From: CAJBVG01 sp943371425
GTDB lineage: Bacteria; Bacteroidota; Bacteroidia; Sphingobacteriales; Sphingobacteriaceae
Reading direction: 5' to 3'
DNA length: 64,000 nucleotides
NCBI GenBank assembly: GCA_943371425.1
Contig: CALRUR010000011.1
Coordinates: 1 to 64,000 of the forward strand
The translations under genes were made by a program, and so were the position numbers. Of the stretch, positions 1 through 9,021 are shown piece by piece. How positions within the stretch are numbered: position 1 is the stretch's first letter; each line of letters opens with the position of its first letter. The notes below the pieces were generated by a model. That model saw only the letters and a list, made by a program, of their open reading frames with translations. It was not told where the DNA came from and did not search any database.

Positions 1-1327
1 ATTGTTTAGATTTTGTTGGAGAGTAAGTATGTATTATGTTATCAATAAATAGTTTGCTATATCCATTATATGTATTCGTAGCTTTTCCTTTTATTTCAGT
101 ATCATTTATATTAAAAATATACTTAGAGGTACTCGCATTAAATGTACAATTCTGTTTTGGCACATCAATAATCTCGGCATGATCAATTTTGCTGATCATA
201 GCTTTTGTTTCTTGTATTTGTTGACTTGGTTGATTGTATTTACCTAATCTTTCAGTGGCATCTAAGTAATATATTTTATCCTTATAATTTAAAATGCAAA
301 TAGCATGGTCGGCACTTGCAATAGTAGGGAAATCAAATATGTGCTCGTTACTTAATGTTGACGATAAAGCTATATAGGCATCGAAATTCAAATAAGTGTA
401 CATATTTTTTAACATAAATGCCATGTCTTTACAATCGCCTTGTTGTTTTAAAATCACCTCATCTGTGGGGCGAGGCCTAAATGCATTTACTCCATTTTCA
501 ATGTCGATGTATCTGATTTTTTTAGTAGTGTACTCAAAAATATGTTTAATTAAACTATCTTTGTTTTCATGTCTTTTTGCCAGACTATCGCAAATGGTTT
601 TATAATTTTTAGATGGTTCAATACTATTTAAAAGTCCCTGATACCACTTGTTAAAATAAGATAATGGATTTGCATTGTCAGGACATACAAGTACTCTAAT
701 TGCGTAATATTCCCAATCTTTATTTTTAAGATTTTTACTTGTATTAAATACTTTTCTAAAAGTGTAGGTTTTAAAAGTATTATTTATTGTACTATCTATT
801 ATTAAATTAGCTATCTCCGAAGTATCGCTAAAACAAATTAACAAACGATTTCCTAAAGGTACATTTACAATATTTTCAAAAGTATCAATGCTATAATCAT
901 CCGTTTGATAAAAAACTAAGGTTGAAATACATAATAATTCCTTATTATTAACCTTGGCATTAAATTCAAACTCCTCCTCAACGTATTTAGTCTGTTTTTC
1001 GAAATTTATTGTATAGCTTTTATAACCCGAGTAGAAATTATTCGTAATAACGTCACTTTTATAGATGTTATTTTTATTTACTTTTTTCTTTTTATTGTTG
1101 GTTAAATAGTAAGCGTTAATTTCTTCAATATTTTCTAATTCGCCAAAATAAATATTTGCAGCATAGTTAATAGTTGAAAATTTTCCTTTAGCATCAATTG
1201 TTTTCACAAAAGAATGATTAATAACATTGGCAGTATAAGTTTGCTTGTAATAATTATATTTAGTTTTTCCATTTACAACAAAACTAAGAAGTATAAAATA
1301 GAGGAGTGGAATAAAGTTTTTATACAT
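1..1327 (-). CDS. Transglutaminase-like exported protein (DUF3857-like), C-terminus cut by window edge
   Basis: The minus strand is open without a stop from the ATG at 1327 to the window edge (442 codons), so the 3' end is missing. A hydrophobic N-terminus looks like a signal peptide. Residues of about 25-220 are beta-rich and resemble the DUF3857 region that precedes transglutaminase-like domains in Bacteroidota. The core then shows the papain-like triad: Cys299 in QGDCKDMAF, His341 in ADHAI and Asp356 in YLDAT. Family members are exported proteins of poorly known function. The triad is intact, so protease, transglutaminase or amidase chemistry is possible. The start lies two bases after the stop of the upstream LysE-type gene, so the two are probably co-transcribed. 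The family call is from motif recognition; the substrate is unknown. Confidence 0.8.
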   Translation of the reverse strand, partial: MYKNFIPLLYFILLSFVVNGKTKYNYYKQTYTANVINHSFVKTIDAKGKFSTINYAANIYFGELENIEEINAYYLTNNKKKKVNKNNIYKSDVITNNFYSGYKSYTINFEKQTKYVEEEFEFNAKVNNKELLCISTLVFYQTDDYSIDTFENIVNVPLGNRLLICFSDTSEIANLIIDSTINNTFKTYTFRKVFNTSKNLKNKDWEYYAIRVLVCPDNANPLSYFNKWYQGLLNSIEPSKNYKTICDSLAKRHENKDSLIKHIFEYTTKKIRYIDIENGVNAFRPRPTDEVILKQQGDCKDMAFMLKNMYTYLNFDAYIALSSTLSNEHIFDFPTIASADHAICILNYKDKIYYLDATERLGKYNQPSQQIQETKAMISKIDHAEIIDVPKQNCTFNASTSKYIFNINDTEIKGKATNTYNGYSKLFIDNIIHTYSPTKSKQ

Positions 1328-1328
1328 T

Positions 1329-1955
1329 TTAAAAGAAAAATACTTTAACAATCATCACCAAGGCGAATACAATTAATGCCGTACCAACAACTCTGTTCAT
1401 CCATTGCACCACTTTTTTGCTAAATAGGTGGCGAACTTTACTCGCAAAATAGGCTTTTGCTAAATCTGTACTTAACACCGTAATCATAGAGCAAAAAATA
1501 AATAGCTTTATATCATCTGGTCCGTACTCCACATTTGTACCTAAATAACTTACTAATCCAATCCAATAAAATAACATCCCAGGATTCAGTAAATTCATCA
1601 ATAGGCCTTTAAAAAAGTAACCTGTATTTTTCAACTTAGAACTAACAGCTATTTCTTCTTCTTTTTCCTCTTCTACTTTTTTTGTTAAATATTTATATCC
1701 AATAATGATGATAAATAATCCACCAAAAACTGCAATGTATTTTTGATTATTCTCTGCAAGTGTAATTAAACTCGCCCCTAAAAAAGTGGTGGCAACAAAA
1801 AAGGTGTCGGCCATAAAAACACCTAATGCGAAGAGCGCGCCAGATAAAAATCCTTTTTGTATACTGGTTCTAATAAGTGCAAAAAATGCAGGACCTGTCA
1901 TAAAAGTCATGATCAATCCGGCACTTATGCCACTAAGTATTATCTTGATTAACAT
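1329..1955 (-). CDS. LysE/RhtB-family exporter
   Basis: A 208-residue membrane protein with about six hydrophobic segments and the LysE/RhtB opening (GISAGLIMTFMTGPAFFALI followed by a GFLSGALFALGVFMAD helix). The family exports amino acids or related small molecules across the inner membrane. A charged loop (KKVEEEKEEE) separates helices three and four. I chose the ATG at 1955; an upstream TTG at 1973 would add six residues with no benefit. A further middle-of-loop NPG motif (LNPGMLFYWIG) is typical of the family. Substrate cannot be read from sequence. Confidence 0.85.
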   Translation of the reverse strand: MLIKIILSGISAGLIMTFMTGPAFFALIRTSIQKGFLSGALFALGVFMADTFFVATTFLGASLITLAENNQKYIAVFGGLFIIIIGYKYLTKKVEEEKEEEIAVSSKLKNTGYFFKGLLMNLLNPGMLFYWIGLVSYLGTNVEYGPDDIKLFIFCSMITVLSTDLAKAYFASKVRHLFSKKVVQWMNRVVGTALIVFALVMIVKVFFF

Positions 1956-2000
1956 CCTTGCTAAAATGCACAATATTTTTGAATATATAAAATTCCAGTT

Positions 2001-2047
2001 AGTAGGCTAGTATGCTCGTGTGCTAGTATGCTCATATGCTCATATGG
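2001..2047. repeat. 8-mer tandem repeat (TATGCTCG type)
   Basis: Degenerate copies of an 8-base unit (TATGCTCG, TGCTAGTA, TGCTCATA) lie upstream of the LysE gene and of the deaminase. The same vocabulary recurs near 47050 and 59540. Confidence 0.75.
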
Positions 2048-2104
2048 TTCCGTATTGCTATTTGGAACATTTGTATATCTAGGTAATTTATTATTTCTTT
2101 GCTA

Positions 2105-2139
2105 ATTCACAACTCACCATTCACAACTCACAACTCAAC
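2105..2139. repeat. 7-mer tandem repeat (CTCACAA type) abutting a start codon
   Basis: Four to five degenerate copies of CTCACAA run right up to the ATG of the dCMP deaminase at 2140, taking the place of a ribosome binding site. The same words return at 6585-6600. Confidence 0.75.
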
Positions 2140-2589
2140 ATGCGTCCTACTTTCGATTCTATATTTATGAAACTTGCAAGCGATTTGGCGCAACGTTCTC
2201 ATTGCATAAAAGCGCAAGTTGGTGCGGTTTTGGTTAAGGATACTCGAATTATATCAATTGGTTATAACGGTCCTCCTTCTGGAACCCATAATTGCGATGA
2301 AGAATGGCCAGAACATGGATGCCCACGCGATTCTAAAGGCAGTTGCTCATTAGCATTACATGCCGAAGAAAATGCTATACTATTTGCAGCTAAAAATGGC
2401 TCCCAATTAGAAGGTGCCACCTTATATACAACACTCTCCCCATGTATTTCGTGTGCACGTTTAATATTCTCCTCAGGAATAAAAAAGGTGTATTTCCAAA
2501 AGTCATACGCCGAATATAAAGGCTTACCGAGCGATGAAGGTGTTGATTTTTTGAAAAAATTTGGAGTGAATGTGCTAAAGTTCGATTAA
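2140..2589 (+). CDS. dCMP deaminase family protein (ComE operon protein 2-like)
   Basis: A 149-residue zinc-dependent deaminase. Zinc ligands and proton shuttle are visible as H74-A-E76-E and P-C102-I-S-C105. The insert rich in Cys and His between residues 46 and 70 (HNCDEEWPEHGCPRD) is typical of dCMP deaminases, which make dUMP for thymidylate synthesis. The length fits the ComEB-type family. The start codon directly follows a tandem repeat rather than a Shine-Dalgarno sequence. It is followed by guaA, so this is a nucleotide-metabolism pair. Substrate (dCMP rather than another cytidine compound) is inferred from the family. Confidence 0.9.
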   Translation: MRPTFDSIFMKLASDLAQRSHCIKAQVGAVLVKDTRIISIGYNGPPSGTHNCDEEWPEHGCPRDSKGSCSLALHAEENAILFAAKNGSQLEGATLYTTLSPCISCARLIFSSGIKKVYFQKSYAEYKGLPSDEGVDFLKKFGVNVLKFD

Positions 2590-2593
2590 GTTT

Positions 2594-2633
2594 TTCACAT
2601 TTACGCATTTGCACATCTACACATTTGCACATT
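2594..2633. repeat. 8-mer tandem repeat (CATTTGCA type)
   Basis: About five degenerate copies of an 8-base unit fill the gap before guaA. The reverse complement of the same word appears at 38837-38872 and direct copies at 49318-49350. Confidence 0.8.
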
Positions 2634-2638
2634 TATCT

Positions 2639-2646
2639 TAACTTTG
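2639..2646 (+). promoter_or_regulatory. -7 promoter element of guaA
   Basis: TAACTTTG matches the Bacteroidota -7 consensus TAnnTTTG. It lies only four bases before the guaA ATG at 2651, implying a very short leader. No TTTG sits at the usual 19-21 base distance, so the -33 element is unclear. Confidence 0.55.
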
Positions 2647-2650
2647 CAAA

Positions 2651-4180
2651 ATGTCTGAAAAAATAATCATCCTCGATTTTGGATCTCAGTTTACACAACT
2701 GATTGCCCGCAGAGTAAGAGAACTCAATATTTATTGCGAAATACATCCTTACAATAAGGTACCAAGTTTTGGCTCGGATGTAAAAGGGGTAATACTTTCT
2801 GGCAGCCCGCATTCTGTACGTGAAGAAAATGCTCCTGAGGTTGATTTTCAGAGCATCGCAGCAAAATTCCCATTATTAGGCGTTTGTTATGGAGCACAAT
2901 TAATTGCTCAAAAATCGGGCGGAAACGTAATGCCTTCTAAAATTCGTGAGTATGGGAGAGCAAATTTGAGTTTTGTTCAGCATGAAAACGATTTATTAGC
3001 AGCGGTTAGTCCTAATTCTCAAGTTTGGATGTCGCATGGAGATACCATTTCTGAAGTTCCCTCAAATTTTGAAATCATAGCCAGCACCGATTCGGTAAAA
3101 GTAGCAGCTTACCATATAAAAGGTACTAATACCTACGGAATACAGTTCCATCCAGAAGTTACTCATACTACCGAAGGAAAACATCTATTATATAATTTCT
3201 TAGTAGGAATTTGTGGATGTAAACAAGACTGGACACCGGATGCATTTATAGAAACCACCATTTCAGAGTTAAAGAATAAAATTGGAGAGGACAAAGTAAT
3301 ACTTGGTTTATCAGGAGGGGTCGACTCTTCGGTGGCCGCTGTATTATTACATAAAGCCATTGGTAAAAATTTGCATTGCATTTTTGTTGATAATGGTTTG
3401 TTGAGAAAAAATGAATTTGAAGAAGTATTAGAATCATACAAACACATGGGCTTAAATGTGCGTGGTGTTGATGCTAAAGAATTATTTTATACAGAGCTAA
3501 AAGGCTTAAGCGACCCTGAGAAGAAACGCAAAGCGATAGGTAAGGTATTTATTGATGTGTTCGATGAAGCTTCGCATACGGTTGAAAACGCTAAGTGGTT
3601 AGGTCAAGGCACCATTTACCCCGACGTTATAGAATCTGTTTCGGTAAAAGGCCCATCGGCAACCATTAAATCTCACCACAACGTAGGCGGATTACCCGAT
3701 TATATGAAACTTAAAGTGGTAGAACCGCTTAATACCTTGTTTAAAGATGAAGTGCGTAGGGTAGGACATAGCTTGGGTATTGATCCTAAGATTTTAAACA
3801 GACATCCTTTCCCGGGACCGGGTTTAGCAATTCGTATTTTGGGAGAAATTACCAAAGAAAAAATTGCTACCTTACAAGAAGCAGATGCTATTTACATCGA
3901 GAACTTAAAAAATTCTGGATGGTATGATAAGGTTTGGCAAGCAGGTGCTATCTTTTTGCCAATTCAATCTGTTGGTGTAATGGGCGATGAGCGTACATAT
4001 GAAAATGTTATTGCTTTACGCGCAGTGGAATCGGTAGACGGAATGACCGCAGATTGGTGCCATTTACCGTATGAGTTATTAGCAAAAATTTCTAACGACA
4101 TTATAAACAAAGTAAAAGGAGTAAACCGTGTTGTATATGATATTAGTTCGAAACCTCCAGCAACTATTGAGTGGGAATAA
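2651..4180 (+). CDS. guaA: GMP synthase (glutamine-hydrolysing)
   Basis: This 509-residue enzyme converts XMP, glutamine and ATP to GMP in purine synthesis. The N-terminal class I glutamine amidotransferase shows the nucleophile Cys79 (GVCYGAQ) and H167/E169 (QFHPEV). The ATP pyrophosphatase domain has its P-loop at 221-227 (SGGVDSS). The C-terminal dimerisation domain ends in the family's characteristic TIEWE. Full length and uninterrupted. A downstream binding-protein-like gene overlaps its 3' end. Confidence 0.98.
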   Translation: MSEKIIILDFGSQFTQLIARRVRELNIYCEIHPYNKVPSFGSDVKGVILSGSPHSVREENAPEVDFQSIAAKFPLLGVCYGAQLIAQKSGGNVMPSKIREYGRANLSFVQHENDLLAAVSPNSQVWMSHGDTISEVPSNFEIIASTDSVKVAAYHIKGTNTYGIQFHPEVTHTTEGKHLLYNFLVGICGCKQDWTPDAFIETTISELKNKIGEDKVILGLSGGVDSSVAAVLLHKAIGKNLHCIFVDNGLLRKNEFEEVLESYKHMGLNVRGVDAKELFYTELKGLSDPEKKRKAIGKVFIDVFDEASHTVENAKWLGQGTIYPDVIESVSVKGPSATIKSHHNVGGLPDYMKLKVVEPLNTLFKDEVRRVGHSLGIDPKILNRHPFPGPGLAIRILGEITKEKIATLQEADAIYIENLKNSGWYDKVWQAGAIFLPIQSVGVMGDERTYENVIALRAVESVDGMTADWCHLPYELLAKISNDIINKVKGVNRVVYDISSKPPATIEWE

Positions 4181-5300
4181 GCTAAAATATATTAGCCTAT
4201 TACTCTTATTAGTTTTGTTTTATAATGCCGATGCAAAAAACAAACATTATAAAATTGCATTACTCTTGCCTTTAAATTTTCAGAATTTAGACGCGGATGC
4301 GGTACTCGACCAAAAAGCATTTGAGTTTTCTAATTTAGGAGTCGATTATTATCGAGGATTTAAAACTGCAGTAGATTCATTAACAAAACATGGCTATACT
4401 TTTGAAATAAAAGTGTTCGATACTCAATCGGATACCAACCAAGTTAAATCTTTTGCTTCTGATCCGTTTTTATTACTTGCTGATTTTATTGTTGGGCCAT
4501 TTTTACCAAATGAAATTCAAGTATTATTGAAGAATAATAAGTTACTTAAAGGCAAAGTTGTTTCGCCTATTTCGCCTTTATTTATTAGTGGTTCTGGTAA
4601 AACAGATATCATTATGTCTAATAATACCTTAGAAAATCATGCCTATAATATGGCAAGGTATTTTTATCAAAAAAAATTAAGTAATACCTTGATAATTGTT
4701 CGTAGTGGTTTGTTAGCAGAATCGAGATACTCTAAAGTAGTAGAGAAATACATAGACAGTGCATCCACTAAAATTATAAAGAAAGAAATTTTAACAAGCC
4801 AAAAAGGATATTCGGTTATAGAAGGAAACTTATCTAAATCAAAAGAAAACTATTTGTTAATTCCATCTGCCGACCAAGCCTATGCCATTAATTTATTTAA
4901 GTACTTAGAAGGGTTAAATGATCAATACCCAATAACCTTATTGGTACACCCGAAATGGTTGGATTTTCAAACCATCGACCCGAATTTATATGTGAAATAT
5001 AAAGTAACACTCAGCTCTTCATACTATACAAATTATGAAGATTCTATCCTGCTGAATTATGTTACAAAATATCGAAATGATTTTGCAACAGAGCCAACAG
5101 AAATGGCTATCAGAGGTTTCGACCAAGCAATTTATTATCTCACAAAATACCACTGGAGTAAAAAAACATTGTTTCAAACAGAGAGTCCTTACTTCGGATT
5201 AGCCAGTGTTTTCTATTATCCACAGAAAAACTCAAGTACCCACAATAGCTTAGTTTTTATTTTAAAGTATGATGAAAACGGGCTTAATTACCAACCATGA
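4137..5300 (+). CDS. Periplasmic-binding-like (type I PBP fold) exported protein
   Basis: About 387 residues with an N-terminal hydrophobic segment (KYISLLLLLVLF) followed by KIALLLPL, the first strand typical of type I periplasmic-binding folds. Later segments alternate in the pattern of LppC/LivJ-like proteins (FIVGPFLPNE; YPITLLVHPKW; TEMAIRGFDQAIYYL). In Bacteroidota, related genes follow guaA and often carry a LysM domain; I see none here. The start is uncertain: GTG 4128, ATG 4137 and TTG 4167 are in frame, and all overlap guaA. TTG 4167 gives the cleanest signal peptide. Function is unknown; a cell-envelope sensing or binding role is a guess. It overlaps the next gene by four bases (ATGA), indicating translational coupling. 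Confidence 0.7.
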   Translation: MILVRNLQQLLSGNKLKYISLLLLLVLFYNADAKNKHYKIALLLPLNFQNLDADAVLDQKAFEFSNLGVDYYRGFKTAVDSLTKHGYTFEIKVFDTQSDTNQVKSFASDPFLLLADFIVGPFLPNEIQVLLKNNKLLKGKVVSPISPLFISGSGKTDIIMSNNTLENHAYNMARYFYQKKLSNTLIIVRSGLLAESRYSKVVEKYIDSASTKIIKKEILTSQKGYSVIEGNLSKSKENYLLIPSADQAYAINLFKYLEGLNDQYPITLLVHPKWLDFQTIDPNLYVKYKVTLSSSYYTNYEDSILLNYVTKYRNDFATEPTEMAIRGFDQAIYYLTKYHWSKKTLFQTESPYFGLASVFYYPQKNSSTHNSLVFILKYDENGLNYQP

Positions 5301-6451
5301 TTCATCAAAATAAATTAAGAATTTTTATAGAGTGTTTAGAAAATTATAAACACGATGTTCCTTTATCTAAATATTTAAAAGAGTTTTACAAACGCAATAA
5401 GCAAATGGGTTCCAGAGATCGAAAGATGCTGAGCCATATGATGTATTCTTATTTTAGATTAGGAAAAGCATGCCCCAATAATACCTACGAAGAGCGTTTA
5501 TTAATTGCTTTGTTACTTACCGCAACAGAAACGGATACTGCTTTACAACTATTTAAACCAGAATGGCTAAGCTACATAACTAAAACCAATGCAGAGCGAG
5601 TAGAATTTATAAGCTCTATTTATCCTGATTTTAATATAGTAGATGTTTTCCCATTACACGGCTTACTCTCTGATAAAATAGATAAACAGGCTTTTATTAA
5701 TTCACATTTCATACAACCAGATTTATTTTTGCGTGCGGTAAAAGGTAAGGAAGAAAATTTGAAAGTTTTTTTAGATGCTCAACAAATAAATTTTATTCAA
5801 GAAGGAACTTGTTTTCGATTAGCAAATGCCAGTAAAATTGAGGAACCTGCAGAATATTTATTTGAAGTGCAAGATAAATCGAGCCAAGCCACTCAACAAT
5901 TTATGCATCCTAAATTAAACGAATATTGGTGGGATTGTTGTTCGGCAAGTGGCGGGAAAAGCTTGTTATTAAAGGAGCTTGAGCCCGATGCTTATTTAAT
6001 GTGTTCGGATAATAGAGAAAGTATATTGAGTAATTTAGATGAACGATTTAAACGTGCAGGAATTACAAAATACAAACGACGTTTAATAGATCTAAAAGCA
6101 GAAATACAATCGTTCGAACCCAAAACTTTTGATGGAATTATAGTTGATGCACCTTGCACGGGTTCTGGTACCTGGGCTCGTACACCCGAACGCATAGTTC
6201 AAGTGGACGAAAATAATGTACGTTACTTTTCAAATTTACAAATTGATATTCTCTTAAATGCAATTCAGTTTTTAAAGAAAGGTAAAGAAATGATATACAT
6301 TACTTGCTCTACTTTCGCTCTAGAAAACGAATACGTGCTTGAGCAAGTGAACGCTAAATTTCCAATCACTATCAAATCAATGCAATACATTAAAGGATAT
6401 GATGATAAAGCCGATACGATGTTTGTGGCTTTATTGAGTTGTGAATTGTGA
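5297..6451 (+). CDS. RsmB/NOP-family RNA cytosine-5 methyltransferase
   Basis: 384 residues. The C-terminal Rossmann methyltransferase shows the two cysteine motifs of m5C RNA enzymes: DAPCTGSGTW (general acid-base Cys in motif IV) and YITCSTF (catalytic Cys in motif VI). The SAM-binding region contains WDCCSASGGKSLLL. The N-terminal half is helical, as in NusB-RsmB-like proteins, but divergent. The likely target is 16S rRNA C967 or a tRNA; sequence alone does not decide. The last codons (SCEL and stop) lie in the first words of the following tandem repeat. Confidence 0.9.
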   Translation: MIHQNKLRIFIECLENYKHDVPLSKYLKEFYKRNKQMGSRDRKMLSHMMYSYFRLGKACPNNTYEERLLIALLLTATETDTALQLFKPEWLSYITKTNAERVEFISSIYPDFNIVDVFPLHGLLSDKIDKQAFINSHFIQPDLFLRAVKGKEENLKVFLDAQQINFIQEGTCFRLANASKIEEPAEYLFEVQDKSSQATQQFMHPKLNEYWWDCCSASGGKSLLLKELEPDAYLMCSDNRESILSNLDERFKRAGITKYKRRLIDLKAEIQSFEPKTFDGIIVDAPCTGSGTWARTPERIVQVDENNVRYFSNLQIDILLNAIQFLKKGKEMIYITCSTFALENEYVLEQVNAKFPITIKSMQYIKGYDDKADTMFVALLSCEL

Positions 6452-6616
6452 ATGGGGGTGCAATGAGGTAGATTAGTGTGCTATTGAGTTATTAAGTTAT
6501 TAAGCAACTGCAATGCTAATAACTCAATAACCTAATAACTTAATAACTTAATAACTCTCACGCAAATAAATAACCTACCTGCACCAACTCACAACTCATA
6601 TCTCATACTTCCAACC
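6438..6616. repeat. Nested inverted repeat built of 7- and 8-mer tandem repeats
   Basis: This gap lies between convergent genes. A perfect 19-base inverted repeat (6486-6504 against 6539-6557) is made of TTATTAAG units. Outside it lies a second imperfect pair: GTTGTGAATTGTGAATGG words at the left, and ACTCACAACTC words with a matching CCTGCACC at the right. The whole gap can fold into one long hairpin on either strand, so it may act as a two-way terminator. Confidence 0.85.
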
Positions 6617-8530
6617 TCACACTTCACTCATCTCTTCCAACTCATACATCTCATCAATTTCAGCTGCGAATTTTTTCTCTACTATCCTGCGTTTTATTTT
6701 GAGGGTAGGAGTCATTTCACCATCATCAATGGTAAAAGGATTGCGTTTAAGAATAAAGCCTTTAATGCGTTCGAATTTTGCAAGCTCTGTTGAGTATTTG
6801 CGTATATGTTCGTTTACCCAATTCACAATGTTTTCATCTTTAATAAACACGTCACTCTCTTGGAAATAAGCTTCGGTTAATCCAAATTGCTCCATCATAT
6901 TTTCTTTAGATGGTACAATAATGGCCGTAATGTATTCACGCTTATCGCCAATTAAGAAAATTTGATCGATGCGATTACTTTGTAAATAAGTGTTTTCTAT
7001 AGGAGTAGGGTATACATTTTTTCCATAAGAATTTACCAGCATGTTTTTTATACGATCGGTAATTTTTAAATTTCCTTTGTAGAATTTACCAACATCACCT
7101 GTATGTAACCAACCGTATTTATCTATTGCATTAGCGGTATCTTCTGGTTTGTTCCAATACCCTTGCATTACATTGTTACCGCGTAAAATAATTTCTCCTT
7201 CTTCACTTTCAAAATTAGGGTCGAAGGTATCATGCGTTTGTTCGGTAATAATTCGTTTAGTATCTGCGTCTTGTATAGCAATGGTAATTTCTGGCAAAAC
7301 TCTACCTACAGTACCATACACTTGGCGTGTAAACTCTGTAACTGCCATTACAGGCGAAGTTTCCGTAAGGCCGTATCCCTCTAATACTTTTATTCCTAAG
7401 TTCCCGAAGAACTCACCAATATTTTGTGGTAAGGCAGCTCCTCCGGATATTATGAATTTTAAATTGCCACCTGTTTTTTCTTTAATTTTTGAGAATACCA
7501 ATTTCTCTGCAATATTGCGTTGCATACTTAACAACATACCAGGTGTTTTTCCGGCCTCTACAATGTTTCGGTATTTAGATCCAGTATCTATGGCCCATAA
7601 AAATATTTTCGCTTTTAACCCACCTGCCGAAGTTCCGTTTTTCATAGCCTTTTCGTTTATCTTTTCTAATAAACGTGGCACCACACTCATAACGGTTGGT
7701 TTAACTTCCATCATGTTTTTACCCAATAATTCTAAGCTTTGTGCAAAGGCAATTTTACTTCCTTGCGCACAACAGATATGGTAAGTAGCAGTACGTTCAA
7801 ATACATGAGAGAGTGGTAAGAATGATAAGAATGTTTCTTCTGAAGTAATATGAGGTATTTGTATTAAACTAACTTTAACATTATGGCAAAAGTTTAAGTG
7901 ACTTAACATTACTCCTTTGGGAGTTCCAGTAGTACCAGAGGTATAAATTAATGATGATAAATCTTGAGGTCTTACTTCATCGCGCATGCGGTTTATAGTA
8001 GCTCTGTTATGCTCCACTGTTTTAGCTCCACCAGCAATTACTTCATCTAAACAAATAATATTTACAGAACCTTTATAGCCTTCCGCAATTTTTTTATAAT
8101 CGTCGAATTTCGGAATGATGTGTGTTAAGGTTGGGCAATTCGGTGCTATTTTTATTAATTTTTTTAACAGGAAATGTGTACCTACTAAAATCATTTTTAT
8201 TTGCGAGTCGTTAATAATATACTCCACATCATCATCAGAAAGGGTAGGGTATATAGATACATTTATACAACCTAACTGTTGAAGTGCTTGGTCGTAAAAC
8301 ACATACTCCGGGCAGTTTTCAACGATAAAACCAATTCTATCTCCTTTTTTTATTTCATTGTCTAAGAAGTACGACGAAATTCTATCTGCTTTATCTAATG
8401 TTTCTTTATAAGTAATCGGAACGTATGCATCGTTTACTTTTTCAAACATAAAAGTATCCGTTTCTGGATGTATGTATTTTACAACATTACGGAGTAATTG
8501 AGGTATAGTAGCTTGGTCGGTTAATTGCAT
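6617..8530 (-). CDS. Long-chain fatty acid-CoA ligase (AMP-forming)
   Basis: 637-residue member of the ANL superfamily, close to FadD15-like ligases. The phosphate-binding loop YTSGTTGTPKGVMLSH is present, as is the A5 motif GYGLTETSP and the LHTGDVG / ITDRIKNM region that carries the adenylate ribose contact and hinge. It activates fatty acids to acyl-CoA through an acyl-adenylate, feeding lipid synthesis or beta-oxidation; a thiolase lies at 60.6 kb. It stands alone on the minus strand, separated from iscA by a terminator. Chain-length preference cannot be read. Confidence 0.93.
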   Translation of the reverse strand: MQLTDQATIPQLLRNVVKYIHPETDTFMFEKVNDAYVPITYKETLDKADRISSYFLDNEIKKGDRIGFIVENCPEYVFYDQALQQLGCINVSIYPTLSDDDVEYIINDSQIKMILVGTHFLLKKLIKIAPNCPTLTHIIPKFDDYKKIAEGYKGSVNIICLDEVIAGGAKTVEHNRATINRMRDEVRPQDLSSLIYTSGTTGTPKGVMLSHLNFCHNVKVSLIQIPHITSEETFLSFLPLSHVFERTATYHICCAQGSKIAFAQSLELLGKNMMEVKPTVMSVVPRLLEKINEKAMKNGTSAGGLKAKIFLWAIDTGSKYRNIVEAGKTPGMLLSMQRNIAEKLVFSKIKEKTGGNLKFIISGGAALPQNIGEFFGNLGIKVLEGYGLTETSPVMAVTEFTRQVYGTVGRVLPEITIAIQDADTKRIITEQTHDTFDPNFESEEGEIILRGNNVMQGYWNKPEDTANAIDKYGWLHTGDVGKFYKGNLKITDRIKNMLVNSYGKNVYPTPIENTYLQSNRIDQIFLIGDKREYITAIIVPSKENMMEQFGLTEAYFQESDVFIKDENIVNWVNEHIRKYSTELAKFERIKGFILKRNPFTIDDGEMTPTLKIKRRIVEKKFAAEIDEMYELEEMSEV

Positions 8531-8551
8531 AAATTTGGGTTTATCTACAAA

Positions 8552-8584
8552 TAAAAAAGGTCTTCAATATTTTGTTGAAGACCT
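8552..8584 (-). terminator. Rho-independent terminator of the isc operon
   Basis: A perfect 10-base stem (8558-8567 with 8575-8584) and a 7-base loop. On the minus strand the stem is followed by a T run. It lies just after the iscA stop. Confidence 0.85.
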
Positions 8585-8604
8585 AAATTAAAAAAAAATC
8601 TTAT

Positions 8605-8931
8605 TTAAACTGAAAAACTTTCGCCACAACCGCAGGTTCTTGATGCATTAGGGTTCACAAAATTGAATCCTTTGCCATTTAAACCATCAGAAAAGTCGAG
8701 TTCGGTACCCGCTAAATAGAGGAAACTCTTCATATCGAGTACTACTTTTTCGCCTTTATCTTCAAATTCTTGGTCACCAGTGCGAATTTCATTATCAAAA
8801 TCTAGTTTATAAGATAAGCCAGAGCATCCACCACCAGCAACTGCTACTCTTAAAAAGTAACTGTCGTCTAGTTTCGCCGATTCTTTTAAATCTGTGATTT
8901 TAGATTTTGCTTTGTCTGTTATGGTAATCAT
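8605..8931 (-). CDS. Iron-sulfur cluster assembly protein (IscA/ErpA/SufA type)
   Basis: 108 residues, the full family length. The three conserved cysteines are visible: C36 in GGGCSGL, and C100 and C102 in the C-terminal CGCGESF. A-type carriers receive clusters from the scaffold and pass them to target enzymes. Third gene of an iscS-iscU-iscA operon; HscA, HscB and ferredoxin genes are not adjacent. The assignment among IscA, ErpA and SufA is left open. Confidence 0.93.
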   Translation of the reverse strand: MITITDKAKSKITDLKESAKLDDSYFLRVAVAGGGCSGLSYKLDFDNEIRTGDQEFEDKGEKVVLDMKSFLYLAGTELDFSDGLNGKGFNFVNPNASRTCGCGESFSV

Positions 8932-8937
8932 ATTGAT

Positions 8938-9021
8938 GGTATTGAGTAGCGATTATCGCGTAGCGGGTATCGGGTACATTGTGTTACTCGATACTCAATA
9001 CTAAATACTCGCTACTAATTA
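8938..9021. repeat. 7-mer tandem repeat (TACTCGA/TACTAAA type) with imperfect inverted arms
   Basis: The right half has consecutive TACTCGA, TACTCAA, TACTAAA, TACTCGC and TACTAAT units. The left half carries their degenerate reverse complement (GAGTAGCGA, GGTATCGGGTA). It lies between iscU and iscA within the operon. Confidence 0.75.

Noticed and set aside
7149..7784. 211-codon plus-strand open frame opposite the acyl-CoA ligase
   Set aside because: It is a mirror frame of a strongly conserved gene with all motifs on the minus strand; no family features.
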